Translations under genes and position numbers: made by a program
The notes under the pieces: generated by a model
Told to the model about the DNA's origin: nothing
What the model saw: the letters and a program-made list of their open reading frames with translations, nothing else
The model's database searches: none
Assembly: GCA_022760475.1 (NCBI GenBank)
Contig: JALEFZ010000055.1
Coordinates: 451,858-515,857, forward strand
Source: Bacteroidia bacterium
GTDB taxonomy: Bacteria; Bacteroidota; Bacteroidia; J057
Direction of reading: 5' to 3'
DNA length: 64,000 bases
Shown: piece by piece, positions 1 to 8,481 of the stretch
Layout: the number at the start of each line of letters is the position of its first letter
How positions within the stretch are numbered: the first letter of the stretch is position 1

Positions 1-763
1 GATACATGACCGCCAAGGGTTTGCCTGGACGCTGCTTTCGATCACGAAGCAATGCTACTGCCTCGTCATTGAATGCGTCACATGTGAAAAGGAAGCCTCC
101 AATGCCTTTGATCGCTACGATTTTGCCCTGGCTCCAATAGTCATGAATATGATCCAGGATGAGAATTGAATCAGTTTCCTCCTGCCCATCCGGAAATATC
201 AGCCAGAGTTTGATGCCACATTTAGGACAAGAGTTTGTCTGGGAGAAATGCCTCCTATTCAAAGGATCGTTGTACTCTGCCAAACAGTCCTCACACATAG
301 AAAGCTCTTTCATTGTAGTGAGGGGGCGGTCATAGGGTAAGCCTTTGATAATGGAAAATCTTGGACCACATTGGGTACAGGTAATGAAAGGATAGGATTC
401 CCTGCGATTTCCTGCTTCCCCCATTTCATCCCTGCAATTTTGACATAGTGCATAATCCGGGCTAAGGTGAAGTTTCCTTTTGCCAAAGTCGTGGCTTTCA
501 ACAATTTGAAAATTTTCAAAGAACTGCTGCGGTATTTTTTGGAAGTACTTGGCTGTGATGTGGGCTAATTTAGGCTTGCGTTGCAAGAGATCTTCGAAGA
601 AGGCTCTTGCAAGTGTTGGATCGGCATTGAATTGTATCCGTACACCTTCAACTCCGTTGCTGACCTCCCCCTTGATTCCGTTTTTTTGAGCTACTTGGTA
701 GACAAATGGGCGGAAACCTATTCCCTGTACAATTCCTTCGAACTTAATTTCCCAGCTTTCCAT
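1..763 (-). CDS. hypF: Carbamoyltransferase HypF, N-terminal part (runs off left edge)
   Basis: HypF makes the cyanide ligands of the [NiFe]-hydrogenase active site from carbamoyl phosphate, working with HypE in the cytoplasm. I translated the reverse strand from the ATG at 763: about 254 residues are present and the rest lies beyond the left edge. Residues 1-90 form an acylphosphatase domain with the signature GIVQGIGFRPFVY. Next come four CxxC pairs with the exact HypF spacing (CxxC-x18-CxxC-x24-CxxC-x18-CxxC). The start of the YrdC-like domain follows (KGIGGF, RDRKQRPGKPLAVM). The start codon shares its A with the hypB stop codon (TAATG), which indicates translational coupling. The identification is secure; only the 3' end is missing. 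Confidence 0.95.
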   Translation of the reverse strand, partial: MESWEIKFEGIVQGIGFRPFVYQVAQKNGIKGEVSNGVEGVRIQFNADPTLARAFFEDLLQRKPKLAHITAKYFQKIPQQFFENFQIVESHDFGKRKLHLSPDYALCQNCRDEMGEAGNRRESYPFITCTQCGPRFSIIKGLPYDRPLTTMKELSMCEDCLAEYNDPLNRRHFSQTNSCPKCGIKLWLIFPDGQEETDSILILDHIHDYWSQGKIVAIKGIGGFLFTCDAFNDEAVALLRDRKQRPGKPLAVMY

Positions 764-1482
764 TAAGCCTTCTCCTCTGCCATGGCAAAGTCTTTTTTCT
801 CTGATACCTTGGATAATAACCAATCACACCATTCGTCTATGCCTTCACCATTTAGGCTGCTAACAGTCATGACTTCAATTTCATGATTGATATCCCTTGC
901 ATCCTTGACCACTGCATCTACTTCAAAAGGCAGATAAGGCAGCAGATCGGATTTTGATACGACCATTAGGTCGCTTGTGAGGAACATTTTAGGGTATTTT
1001 TTGGGCTTGTCATCGCCTTCTGTGGTGGCAATCAAGGTGATTCTATAGTCTTCTCCCAGATCAAATGATGCCGGACATACAAGGTTTCCTACATTTTCAA
1101 CAATCAATAGGTCGATACCATTTACATCTATGGACTCCATGGCTTGCCAGACCATCTGTGCTTCAAGGTGGCAAATACCTCCAGTTACAATCTGCATGGC
1201 TTCTGCACCGACATCTCTTAGCCTTTCAGCGTCTCTTTCGGTTTCGAGATCGCCAACCAGAATCTTTATTTTTACCTTGCTTCCCAAGCGCTTTGCAGTC
1301 TCTTGTAGGAGGGTGGTTTTGCCACTTCCCGGGGAGGATACGAGGTTGATCATTAAGATATTTTGATCGGCCATCTGCTTGCGGATGCTCTTCGCAACAA
1401 AGTCATTGGCCTTTAGGAGGTGCAGGGTAGTGTTGTCGCATTGTACTGTACCCCTTGCAGCTTTATTAGATTTAGAAACCAT
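763..1482 (-). CDS. hypB: Hydrogenase nickel incorporation GTPase HypB
   Basis: HypB is a cytoplasmic SIMIBI-class GTPase that, with HypA, delivers nickel to the large subunit of [NiFe]-hydrogenase. The 239-residue protein shows the P-loop SSPGSGKTT (49-57), the GDLETERDAERL segment, the metal-binding Cys-His pair in GGICHLEA (C104, H105), ENVGNLVCP (C136) and the guanine-specificity motif SKSD (176-179). It lacks the His-rich N-terminal nickel-storage stretch of some homologues. It overlaps hypF by one base downstream. Structural hydrogenase genes and hypA are not in this window, so they presumably lie further left or elsewhere. Confidence 0.95.
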   Translation of the reverse strand: MVSKSNKAARGTVQCDNTTLHLLKANDFVAKSIRKQMADQNILMINLVSSPGSGKTTLLQETAKRLGSKVKIKILVGDLETERDAERLRDVGAEAMQIVTGGICHLEAQMVWQAMESIDVNGIDLLIVENVGNLVCPASFDLGEDYRITLIATTEGDDKPKKYPKMFLTSDLMVVSKSDLLPYLPFEVDAVVKDARDINHEIEVMTVSSLNGEGIDEWCDWLLSKVSEKKDFAMAEEKA

Positions 1483-1586
1483 ATATGCGAGTAGTTATAT
1501 ATTGAATATATTACATGTAAACCCGAGGAACAAGGAATTCACGGCGTTAGAAATTTTTTTCTATTTCCGTAAGGAGAACCATTCTA

Positions 1587-1623
1587 AAAAAATGGACAGT
1601 GATCCATGATATGATCACTGTCC
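1587..1623 (-). terminator. Rho-independent terminator after the 1661-3709 gene
   Basis: A perfect 11-bp inverted repeat (1594-1604 with 1613-1623, arms GGACAGTGATC/GATCACTGTCC, 8-base loop) is followed on the minus strand by a run of seven T. It lies 38 bases after the stop of the large exported protein and upstream of hypB, so it separates that gene from the hyp operon. Confidence 0.85.
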
Positions 1624-1660
1624 CAAGCCTGAACTAAATGAAAAATATTTACCCCTATTC

Positions 1661-3709
1661 TTACTGCTCGATCCTTAATTTTCTAGCTAGCTTTGTTTCT
1701 TCATTTTGAAGTAGGAGAAGGTAGTTACCCCTTGGAATCCCTTGGATCGGAAGCCTGTGTTTTTGATCGCCTGTCTGAAATCCAAGTTCCCATTCCCTTA
1801 CTTTCCTGCCTTGTAAGTCGTAGAGGATAACCGAAATCTTTTCATTTCTCCTGCTTTCAAAATCCAGATTGACAAAATCTCTTGCTGGATTGGGGTATAT
1901 ATTCAGGCTAATGCTTTGTTTGTCCGAAATGGAGTTTGTATTGTCAAGCAGGTATATCGGAGAGTTTTTCAGGCGATCCCTATCGCGCAATTGAAGGCGA
2001 ATACCTGGAGGCAGAGGCAATCCATAATTAACTACTCCAAATCCAAACTCATCTAGTCCCATCATCCCTATGACCCTGACTGAGTCACCAAGCGAGTCTA
2101 CTTCCAGCACTTCTACCATAGAAAATGCACTTCCATGGATGGAGTCTTCCAAATTACCAGGCTGAGGGGGAAGCATGTAGAGTGGGGCTGTCCCAATATT
2201 CAGGTTTCTGTCTTCTTCAAAAATGAAATCGTAAAAGTTATCGCTGTTTTGATCTTCGAGAAGAAAGTAGTTTTCACGTGGATTAATGGTTTGGAAAATC
2301 CCTTGCTTGAAGGGCAGCCCAATCAATAATCTGGGATCGCTGGGAGAGGCTACCCAGTCAACGACGGGTTCCGGAATCGGTTGCGATAGTGGCTGCGGTA
2401 GGACTTGGTCAGGAAACCCATCTCTGTTGCCATCCACCAATTCAAGCATTTGCTGCTGTTGGTAATCGAAAATCAGCAGCCTTCCATCTGGGAAAGGTAT
2501 GAAATCCAGTCCAAGATCTGAGTTGTTTAGGGTCAATAACATTTGGGCGCTGCTATTGTCGAAGAGTCCGTCGCCATCCGTATCTCCATATCCTACCAAA
2601 ATCGTTTGTCCAAAACCATTCGGCCCTGCTATGATCATTTGATCAGGGTTGGGAAGGAATATATCACTGATGAATTCAAGGTCATGGAAAAGCATGTTGA
2701 AAACTTCGCCATTGGTTTGAGTTACAGCAAAACCATTTGGATCAGGGTAAATGATGCTTTCTACATTGCCTTCAAATGGATTTTGTAGCCTTAGGACTCC
2801 TAATCGCCTAAATGAGTCCACCAATTGGACGCTGGTGATAGAATCCGCCAGGAAATCACAGGCAAACTTTTTCCCTTTTGCATTGCGTTCTCTGTATCTG
2901 GCATTAAGGATTTTGACCAATCTCGCTTGCTGGATTATCTCTCTGGCTTTGGCCAATCGCTTGGCGTTATTGGGAAGTCGATTGAGTTCTCCGAGCATGT
3001 TTCCTACAGCTCCGCCCGGCAGTGGATTGGGAATAGGGGTACCGCCTCCGGCGATGGATTTTGATAATGAATCAATCAGGGGACACCACAGTTTCTGTGT
3101 GCTATCAATCGCACCCAACTCCATGTCGAAAGACTTTTTCCACCTTCTGACTGAACTGTCTGTCCTCGTATCAGTAGGTGTAAAGTCGTTTGGAGTAGTG
3201 GTTTGTTCCATGTGAATGCCTTCATGTAGCAGGACATTTACCAGAAAAATAAAGCCTGAATCCAATGTGGAAATAGAGTCGCATCCACGCATGTAGGGCC
3301 AGTTGATATTGACCCTGTCGGCATTACAGCCAGGCTCGGCAGTTTTGGTTACTCCAATGATGCTTCTGGCAGCAGCAAACTCAATGCAGAGCCGGTTATT
3401 TTCCTGTGCATTTTTCAGGCAGTCAGCTACACTGGGATCGCTATGGCGAATGAATTCTATGGCCTTGACTACGTTCTTTTGGATGTTGAGGAGTTTGGCC
3501 TTTGCGGCAGCCTGGTTAATGCCAAATTTCATTCGGAGTTTTTCTATGGTAGGAGCCGGACAGTCCCCAACCTTACCGAGTCGTTCTCCATCATGTATTA
3601 GCCTACCGTTATGGCTTTCGTCAAAACCTATAATAGCAGCAGTAAAGAGGAAGAAACTGATAAAGGAGAGTAAAAATATTTTTTGGGGTTTAAAGGCAAA
3701 ATTTTTCAT
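1661..3709 (-). CDS. Secreted T9SS-sorted protein with HExxH motif
   Basis: Exported protein of 682 residues with unknown function. It has an N-terminal hydrophobic signal (about 11-28). A Cys-containing helical region carries HEGIH at 162-166, followed by a Glu in FDMELGA (E197); this is the HExxH...E layout of gluzincin metallopeptidases, though the usual surrounding sequence is not recognised. The middle part (about 310-560) has Asp-rich stretches such as GDTDGDGLFD and DGNRDGFPD that look like FG-GAP/dockerin-like calcium sites. The last 80 residues form a T9SS sorting domain (IYPNPARDFVNL ... RGNYLLLL ... KLRIEQ). The protein is therefore probably exported to the cell surface or released. 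It is followed by its own terminator. Peptidase activity is inference from one motif. Confidence 0.8.
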   Translation of the reverse strand: MKNFAFKPQKIFLLSFISFFLFTAAIIGFDESHNGRLIHDGERLGKVGDCPAPTIEKLRMKFGINQAAAKAKLLNIQKNVVKAIEFIRHSDPSVADCLKNAQENNRLCIEFAAARSIIGVTKTAEPGCNADRVNINWPYMRGCDSISTLDSGFIFLVNVLLHEGIHMEQTTTPNDFTPTDTRTDSSVRRWKKSFDMELGAIDSTQKLWCPLIDSLSKSIAGGGTPIPNPLPGGAVGNMLGELNRLPNNAKRLAKAREIIQQARLVKILNARYRERNAKGKKFACDFLADSITSVQLVDSFRRLGVLRLQNPFEGNVESIIYPDPNGFAVTQTNGEVFNMLFHDLEFISDIFLPNPDQMIIAGPNGFGQTILVGYGDTDGDGLFDNSSAQMLLTLNNSDLGLDFIPFPDGRLLIFDYQQQQMLELVDGNRDGFPDQVLPQPLSQPIPEPVVDWVASPSDPRLLIGLPFKQGIFQTINPRENYFLLEDQNSDNFYDFIFEEDRNLNIGTAPLYMLPPQPGNLEDSIHGSAFSMVEVLEVDSLGDSVRVIGMMGLDEFGFGVVNYGLPLPPGIRLQLRDRDRLKNSPIYLLDNTNSISDKQSISLNIYPNPARDFVNLDFESRRNEKISVILYDLQGRKVREWELGFQTGDQKHRLPIQGIPRGNYLLLLQNEETKLARKLRIEQ

Positions 3710-3934
3710 AACGAATTTGTTGTTGTGAATGATTTGCCTTGATATCAGCGATTGGAGATTTTGTTACCCCCCTCGAAAAATGATTTGAATAATGACCATT
3801 AAGAAGCTGTTTAAAAATCGTCTTTCTTTTTTACTGTTGGCTTTTTATAGCATTTTCTGGAGGGAATCTTGTGGTAATTTATAGGGTCTGTGGCAAGACA
3901 AAAAAGTATATTGAGTTTGGCGCAGGAATAAGCA

Positions 3935-4114
3935 ATGAGGAAAAAGGCTTTCTTTGAGGATTACCCTCATTGCAAATGGAGAACTCCTAATGGTGTACGG
4001 GGATAATTTCAAGTTTATAGATTTTGTGCTGAACTGCTACAAAAGGGCAAACTTAAGTTAGCCAGAGAATTAGAGGAAGCCCTTAAACTGGAACTTAGCG
4101 AAGAGGTCAGCTAG
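3935..4114 (+). pseudogene. Short ORF interrupted by an in-frame stop (possible gene remnant)
   Basis: The 452 bases between the T9SS gene and the sigma factor contain one stretch that reads as protein. From ATG 3935 it encodes MRKKAFFEDYPHCKWRTPNG, ending at TAA 4004-4006, and then continues in the same frame as FQVYRFCAELLQKGKL...ELSEEVS to TAG at 4112. The two halves join naturally (about 58 residues, helical and charged at the end). It could be a decayed small gene or a sequencing error. No family is recognised. The rest of 3710-3934 and 4115-4161 shows no gene; it carries the sigma-factor promoter region. Confidence 0.35.
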
Positions 4115-4161
4115 ATATTTTTATCTTCTTTTCGTAATTTTCAAGGAGATAATATCTGTCC

Positions 4162-4743
4162 ATGCCCCATCCCGACCAGCGATATATCCAAGCCCTTAGG
4201 GAAAATAATCCCAAGCTGATTCAGGAGATTAATCAAAATTTCCGACCTGCCATCATTGCTTTGTGCAAAAAAAATAGCGGAAATCATCAGGAAGGAGAAG
4301 ACCTTTTCCAGGAGGCCTTGCTGGCCATTTGGCGAAGGGTAAGAGAACAGGGCATAGAGTTGCACGTACCATTTGGAGCCTATCTCTATCGAGTGGCCAA
4401 AAATAAATGGATCAATATCCTCAAACAGAAAGCTCGCCGGGAGGTAACATTTGAAGACTTAAGTGGATATGAGGGTGTAGAAGGGGATTCAGAAGCTCTT
4501 GAGCGGCTCGAGTTGATAGAGCGGCAAGAAGCCCTCATTTGGGAAAGGTTCAAGGAACTTAGCGATCGCTGTCAGGAAATCCTGAAAGGAGCATGGTCTC
4601 AGACCTTCTCCTCTATGGAATCCATGGCTGATTCGCTAGGGGTCAGCTATGGCTATCTCCGCAAGAAGAAGTCAGAGTGTACAGCCAGATTGATGAAACT
4701 GGTCAAGGAATCTCATTCATTTCAACACCTGAAAAACGGCTAG
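4162..4743 (+). CDS. RNA polymerase sigma factor, sigma-70/ECF family
   Basis: This 193-residue protein has a sigma region 2 around residues 35-100 (EDLFQEALLAIWRRV; AYLYRVAKNKWINIL) and a region 4 helix-turn-helix around 130-185 (RCQEILKGAW ... MADSLGVSYGYLRKKKSEC). A clear Shine-Dalgarno AAGGAGAT (4143-4150) stands 11 bases before the ATG, and a TAATTTTC box (4135-4142) resembles the Bacteroidota -7 element. The next gene starts one base after the stop and looks like its anti-sigma partner. Together with the facing CHAT gene, this suggests a sigma factor driving an envelope response. The target promoters are unknown. Confidence 0.9.
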   Translation: MPHPDQRYIQALRENNPKLIQEINQNFRPAIIALCKKNSGNHQEGEDLFQEALLAIWRRVREQGIELHVPFGAYLYRVAKNKWINILKQKARREVTFEDLSGYEGVEGDSEALERLELIERQEALIWERFKELSDRCQEILKGAWSQTFSSMESMADSLGVSYGYLRKKKSECTARLMKLVKESHSFQHLKNG

Positions 4744-4744
4744 C

Positions 4745-5506
4745 ATGGAGGACTTATATGAAAAAATAGAGCTTTACCTGAGTGGAGGTCTTAATGGGCA
4801 GGAAAAAGAAACTTTTGAAGCAGATATTCAGCGTGATTCCTCCCTGGCGAATGAAGTCGCGCTATACCGGCAAGTTAGAGAAACTGTCTCCAGGAGGGCA
4901 AATCTGGAAAAGGAGGAAGCAGATTTTTTGAATCTCTTGAATGAGGGGAAAAATGAAGATAAAAGAGGGATAATAAGGGACTTTCGTAGACGAAACTTAT
5001 TGATTGTAGCCATTGCTGCTGGGGTTGCCCTAATTTTGGCAAGCATCATTTTGCTGAGGAAGGTAGAAAAAAGTGGTCCTGAGCTTTTTGCCATGTATGT
5101 AGAAGCTCCCACTCTTCCCAACTTAAGAGATACTGAAGGAGGAGTTTGCGAGGAAGGAGCTGTCCAATTAAAAGAAGGCCAGTATGCCGATGCCATAAAT
5201 TCCCTTGAACAATGCCTTGGGGATAGCAGCAAAGGACTTGATGTCAGTTTAGCCCTGGCTTATGCCTATTTGTATGTTGATGATGCGAAAGCAAAAGAAC
5301 TGCTTGAAGAAATTGACCGAAAACGGCATGATTTCCTCCCTACAGTCAAGTATAAGGCTGTCTGGTACCTGATTCTCCTTGGGGTAAAGTTGGAGGATTG
5401 GGAAAATGTCAACGCTATGCTAAATGACCTCCTGCAACTCAAGGATCTTCCTTTGGCGCTTCGCAAAGATGCTGAGGTCCTTAAAAGTGAACTCCCCAAA
5501 AACTAA
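4745..5506 (+). CDS. Single-pass membrane protein, anti-sigma-like N-terminus with periplasmic TPR-like domain
   Basis: This 253-residue protein is cotranscribed with the sigma factor (one-base gap). The cytoplasmic N-terminus (IELYLSGGLNGQEKETFEAD, then ANEVALYRQVRE) resembles the short helical head of many Bacteroidota anti-sigma/FecR-like proteins. A strongly basic stop (RDFRRRN) is followed by one transmembrane helix (about 85-105). The remaining 145 residues are predicted periplasmic and look TPR-like (AVQLKEGQYADAINSLEQCL; LALAYAYLYVDDAKAKELLE). I infer that it holds the sigma factor inactive and senses a periplasmic partner, for which the neighbouring TPR-CHAT protein is the obvious candidate. 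No anti-sigma zinc motif is present, so the role is inferred from context. Confidence 0.7.
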   Translation: MEDLYEKIELYLSGGLNGQEKETFEADIQRDSSLANEVALYRQVRETVSRRANLEKEEADFLNLLNEGKNEDKRGIIRDFRRRNLLIVAIAAGVALILASIILLRKVEKSGPELFAMYVEAPTLPNLRDTEGGVCEEGAVQLKEGQYADAINSLEQCLGDSSKGLDVSLALAYAYLYVDDAKAKELLEEIDRKRHDFLPTVKYKAVWYLILLGVKLEDWENVNAMLNDLLQLKDLPLALRKDAEVLKSELPKN

Positions 5507-5526
5507 TTATTGTTATCCCATTTATG

Positions 5527-8412
5527 TTAAGACCTTCTTCTGAAAATAATCATGCCCACAGCGAAAAGGAGGATAATTCCCAGAAAGAACAGCAAAGAAT
5601 AGTTTCGTTCAGGGTTGATTTTGATGGGCTCAGTCGAGCCTCTATGAAGCATATGTGCCCAATAAAAGGGGAAGGCTTGTTCACTCGACTCAATGTATGA
5701 GAGTTTGGCATTCCTTAATGCTTCATCCTTTTCAATCCCTTCACCCAGGCCATTATAGAAATCAATCATGATTTGGTAGCTGCTGTTTTCATCAGCTTGC
5801 CAGAGGGAAGCTACGATGCTCGGCACTCCGATAAAACGAAAGGCCCTTGTCAGACTCATGATGCCTTCACCCTGATAGTCTTTTCCCTCCAGGGTCTGGC
5901 AAGCAGAAAGAACGATCATTTCTGCATCGGTCCTTAGTCCATAAATTTGAGGTAAGTATAATTGAGTGTCTGCAAATGCGATGAATGGCAAGCCGTCTTC
6001 TTCCCTTCTTGCGAAGGCATGTGTGGCAAGGTGAATCACCTTGTAGCGGCTGATAGACCTAGCAAATCGTTCAAGGCTTGCCTTCTGCTCTATTAGGGAC
6101 TTGCCACTCCATTTCCCTACGATATTTTTGACTTCTTCTCGACTTTTGGGGAGGAAGGTAAAGGATTCTTGCTTGGGGAATTTTACCGGTGCTACACCAA
6201 GTACCCCCCACTGTTCATCCTCGGGAAAAGCCCGACTTTGTTCCAGGACAGCCAGAGAATAGGCATAGCTGCAGTTGAATTTTTGGATGAGATAAGGAAG
6301 TGCTTTGTAGCTATTAGCGGCATTTCTTGCTGTCAAGAGTGCTTCAAATGGCAGCCTTTGCAAAGATCCATCCGGTATGAAAACCAGTTTATTTCTGACT
6401 TCCCTTCCTTCCATTGACCCTAATAGATCCGAGTAGAGTTCATATGCCCATTTTTTGTAGTTACCTAAATCCTCTTTTTTACTGGCCTTTGAGGGGTCGT
6501 TGATGAGGTCAATGAATTTTTTTAGGGTTTCCCGATTCCATTTTACCTCAAGCATCCAGGATTTATATTTCTGAGAATCTCCTTCCTGAAGGAAGAAGGC
6601 ATAACTTTTCTTTTTCCCTTCGAAGAATTGAATGGCTGTTTTTGCCTTATCACCAGGTAAAAAAACAACCGCATCTCCATGCAAAATATCTTCTCTCAAG
6701 TACTCATCATCATAGGAAAAGGTTGCCTTAAAATATTTGTAGTGATTCTCATAAAGGTCAAATACAAATTGGTGGAGTTCGATACGTTTGCGAACCAGTC
6801 TGCCTTGAATTTTTTGAAGAGAATCGGAGGCAATTTGTTTATTAAAGGCATCTCTTAATTGATTTTCCAGGCTAAACACCTCAGTTTTTAATTGGTTTTC
6901 CTGTTCCAATACCCTTTGGAATTCAGGAGACTTTTTAGCGATCTCCCTGGTTTTTAAGCCCTGAAGCAGGATGCTAGCCTTTGATTTTTCCGCAAAATAT
7001 AATGCCTCATTGAGCTTATTCATTTTAAAGCAATGGGTAATGGCTGATTCGTAGAGCGGTTTCCCTTTTTCAACCCAATACAAATGACTATTTACATGAA
7101 GCTGTTCTTTCCTCATTCTAAAAAGGAGTCTATCTGCAAGCAGGTAATGCCTTAAGGCTATCTCTTTGAGCTCTTCCCTGTCTTTGCCCAGGAATATATG
7201 TCTCTTGTTGAATGAGAGTTCTGAAAGGATATTTGCCTTGGAGTGGATTAGCCTGAGTAACATCCCGTAATCGCCATTTACAAAGGTGGAATCGTTAATT
7301 TTGGGTAGGTCAAAAACCACTTCGTCAGGAAGGCCATTGTGGGACTTTGGGAGATAATAAGGCAACATGGCTTGAATCGCGCGTTCGTAATAGGTAAGTG
7401 CCTCCCAACTATTCCTTTCTGCAAGGTGAAAATCACCCAGGTTTTCTTGTATCCTGGCAATATCCGGATGATTTTCATTGGCATAAACCTCTTTGGCAAT
7501 GGAATAAGCTTTTTGATAATCCACCTTAGCCTGAAACATCATTTTAAGGTTTTTCGCACATACACCCAGCCCATTGTACATCTGACTGGCTTCGGGGCTT
7601 TTCAGATAATCAATTTTTTCAAGCAATGCCAGCCCATGCTTATAAGCCAAAATAGCCGAATCAAAATGCTTTTGCTGGTAATACAGCTCAGCGATGTTGT
7701 TCCAACACTTGGATACCTGGAAATCCAGCCCTAGCTCTTGATAAAGCATCCTTGCTTGAGAATAACTTTGTTTTGCTGCCTCAATATGAACTAATTCAGC
7801 CTGGAGCACGCCTTTTAAGAGTAAAATTGCAGCTTGATTCTTCTTTATACTTCTGGTCTGACCTGCCAATTTGTAATAGCTGGCTGCCTGATCCGCGTAA
7901 TCCAGGGCAGGATAAAAGTCCTGCAATTCCCAAAGCACAAGGGCAAGCTCATGACAGCTTTCTCCCGTTCGTTTGTAATTGTTATGTAAAACCAGGGTGT
8001 CATAAGCTGTCAGGAGGTGCTCCTTAGCCATGGCAAAATTTCGCATTTGCTTATGTGCTTTGGCGATATTGAGGTGGCTGTGTCCAATTAATACTGGGTC
8101 TACCTGAGGGTCATTGAGACGGATTTTCAAGGATTGCTCATAGGATTTGATAGAGGCTATATATTCTTTCAAAAGGTAGTGGTAAACCCCTTTTTTATGG
8201 TAAATCAAGGCGAGGGTATCCTTCTTCTCCATGGGTAAAGAGGCAGAGCAGGCTTTTCCAAGGGAATCTAATTTTTGGGTTGCCTCTTTGTAATAAACAC
8301 TTTTCAGGCTTTTAGCCTTTGATTCGATTTCCTTGAATTGGCTCAAGCAGTCATCTTGACCGAGCGCGACTGAAGTTAATATCGACAGAAGAATCAGTAA
8401 TAGGGGCCTCAT
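5527..8412 (-). CDS. TPR-CHAT domain protein, predicted periplasmic and membrane-anchored
   Basis: This 961-residue protein begins with a signal peptide (residues 1-18, cleaved near ALGQ). Tetratricopeptide repeats span about 60-500 (for example ALIYHKKGVYHYLLKEYIAS, LYYQQKHFDSAILAYKHGLA). A coiled-coil linker (about 490-560) leads to a C-terminal CHAT domain, a caspase/separase-like Cys peptidase fold. The catalytic dyad is visible as His798 (HLATHA) and Cys838 (LSACQT), followed by GEGIMSLTRAF. One transmembrane helix (about 940-957) ends in FRRRS, so the CHAT domain should lie in the periplasm. The gene converges on the sigma/anti-sigma pair (20-base gap) and follows the subtilase gene on the same strand. 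Its protease target is unknown. Confidence 0.9.
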   Translation of the reverse strand: MRPLLLILLSILTSVALGQDDCLSQFKEIESKAKSLKSVYYKEATQKLDSLGKACSASLPMEKKDTLALIYHKKGVYHYLLKEYIASIKSYEQSLKIRLNDPQVDPVLIGHSHLNIAKAHKQMRNFAMAKEHLLTAYDTLVLHNNYKRTGESCHELALVLWELQDFYPALDYADQAASYYKLAGQTRSIKKNQAAILLLKGVLQAELVHIEAAKQSYSQARMLYQELGLDFQVSKCWNNIAELYYQQKHFDSAILAYKHGLALLEKIDYLKSPEASQMYNGLGVCAKNLKMMFQAKVDYQKAYSIAKEVYANENHPDIARIQENLGDFHLAERNSWEALTYYERAIQAMLPYYLPKSHNGLPDEVVFDLPKINDSTFVNGDYGMLLRLIHSKANILSELSFNKRHIFLGKDREELKEIALRHYLLADRLLFRMRKEQLHVNSHLYWVEKGKPLYESAITHCFKMNKLNEALYFAEKSKASILLQGLKTREIAKKSPEFQRVLEQENQLKTEVFSLENQLRDAFNKQIASDSLQKIQGRLVRKRIELHQFVFDLYENHYKYFKATFSYDDEYLREDILHGDAVVFLPGDKAKTAIQFFEGKKKSYAFFLQEGDSQKYKSWMLEVKWNRETLKKFIDLINDPSKASKKEDLGNYKKWAYELYSDLLGSMEGREVRNKLVFIPDGSLQRLPFEALLTARNAANSYKALPYLIQKFNCSYAYSLAVLEQSRAFPEDEQWGVLGVAPVKFPKQESFTFLPKSREEVKNIVGKWSGKSLIEQKASLERFARSISRYKVIHLATHAFARREEDGLPFIAFADTQLYLPQIYGLRTDAEMIVLSACQTLEGKDYQGEGIMSLTRAFRFIGVPSIVASLWQADENSSYQIMIDFYNGLGEGIEKDEALRNAKLSYIESSEQAFPFYWAHMLHRGSTEPIKINPERNYSLLFFLGIILLFAVGMIIFRRRS

Positions 8413-8417
8413 ATGGT

Positions 8418-8459
8418 ATGATTGGAAACTCCCCTTAATTTAAAGGAATTTCCAATCAT
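8418..8459 (-). repeat. Inverted repeat between subtilase and CHAT genes
   Basis: Perfect 11-bp arms ATGATTGGAAA (8418-8428) and TTTCCAATCAT (8449-8459) with an inner CCTT/AAGG pair. The hairpin fills most of the 69-base gap and ends five bases before the CHAT start codon. No T-run follows, so a role as attenuator, processing site or operator is more likely than simple termination. Confidence 0.5.
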
Positions 8460-8481
8460 AATTTCCAATTCAGGTATTTAT

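Noticed and set aside
310..519. 69-residue minus-strand ORF in the left region
   Set aside because: It is a shifted frame of hypF; the true hypF frame carries the perfect four-CxxC zinc motif.
2751..3215. 154-residue plus-strand ORF
   Set aside because: It is antisense to the T9SS HExxH protein, which has strong coding features; the antisense product has no recognisable domain.
4828..5232. 134-residue minus-strand ORF
   Set aside because: It is antisense to the anti-sigma-like gene, Ser-rich and without domains; it is a shadow frame.
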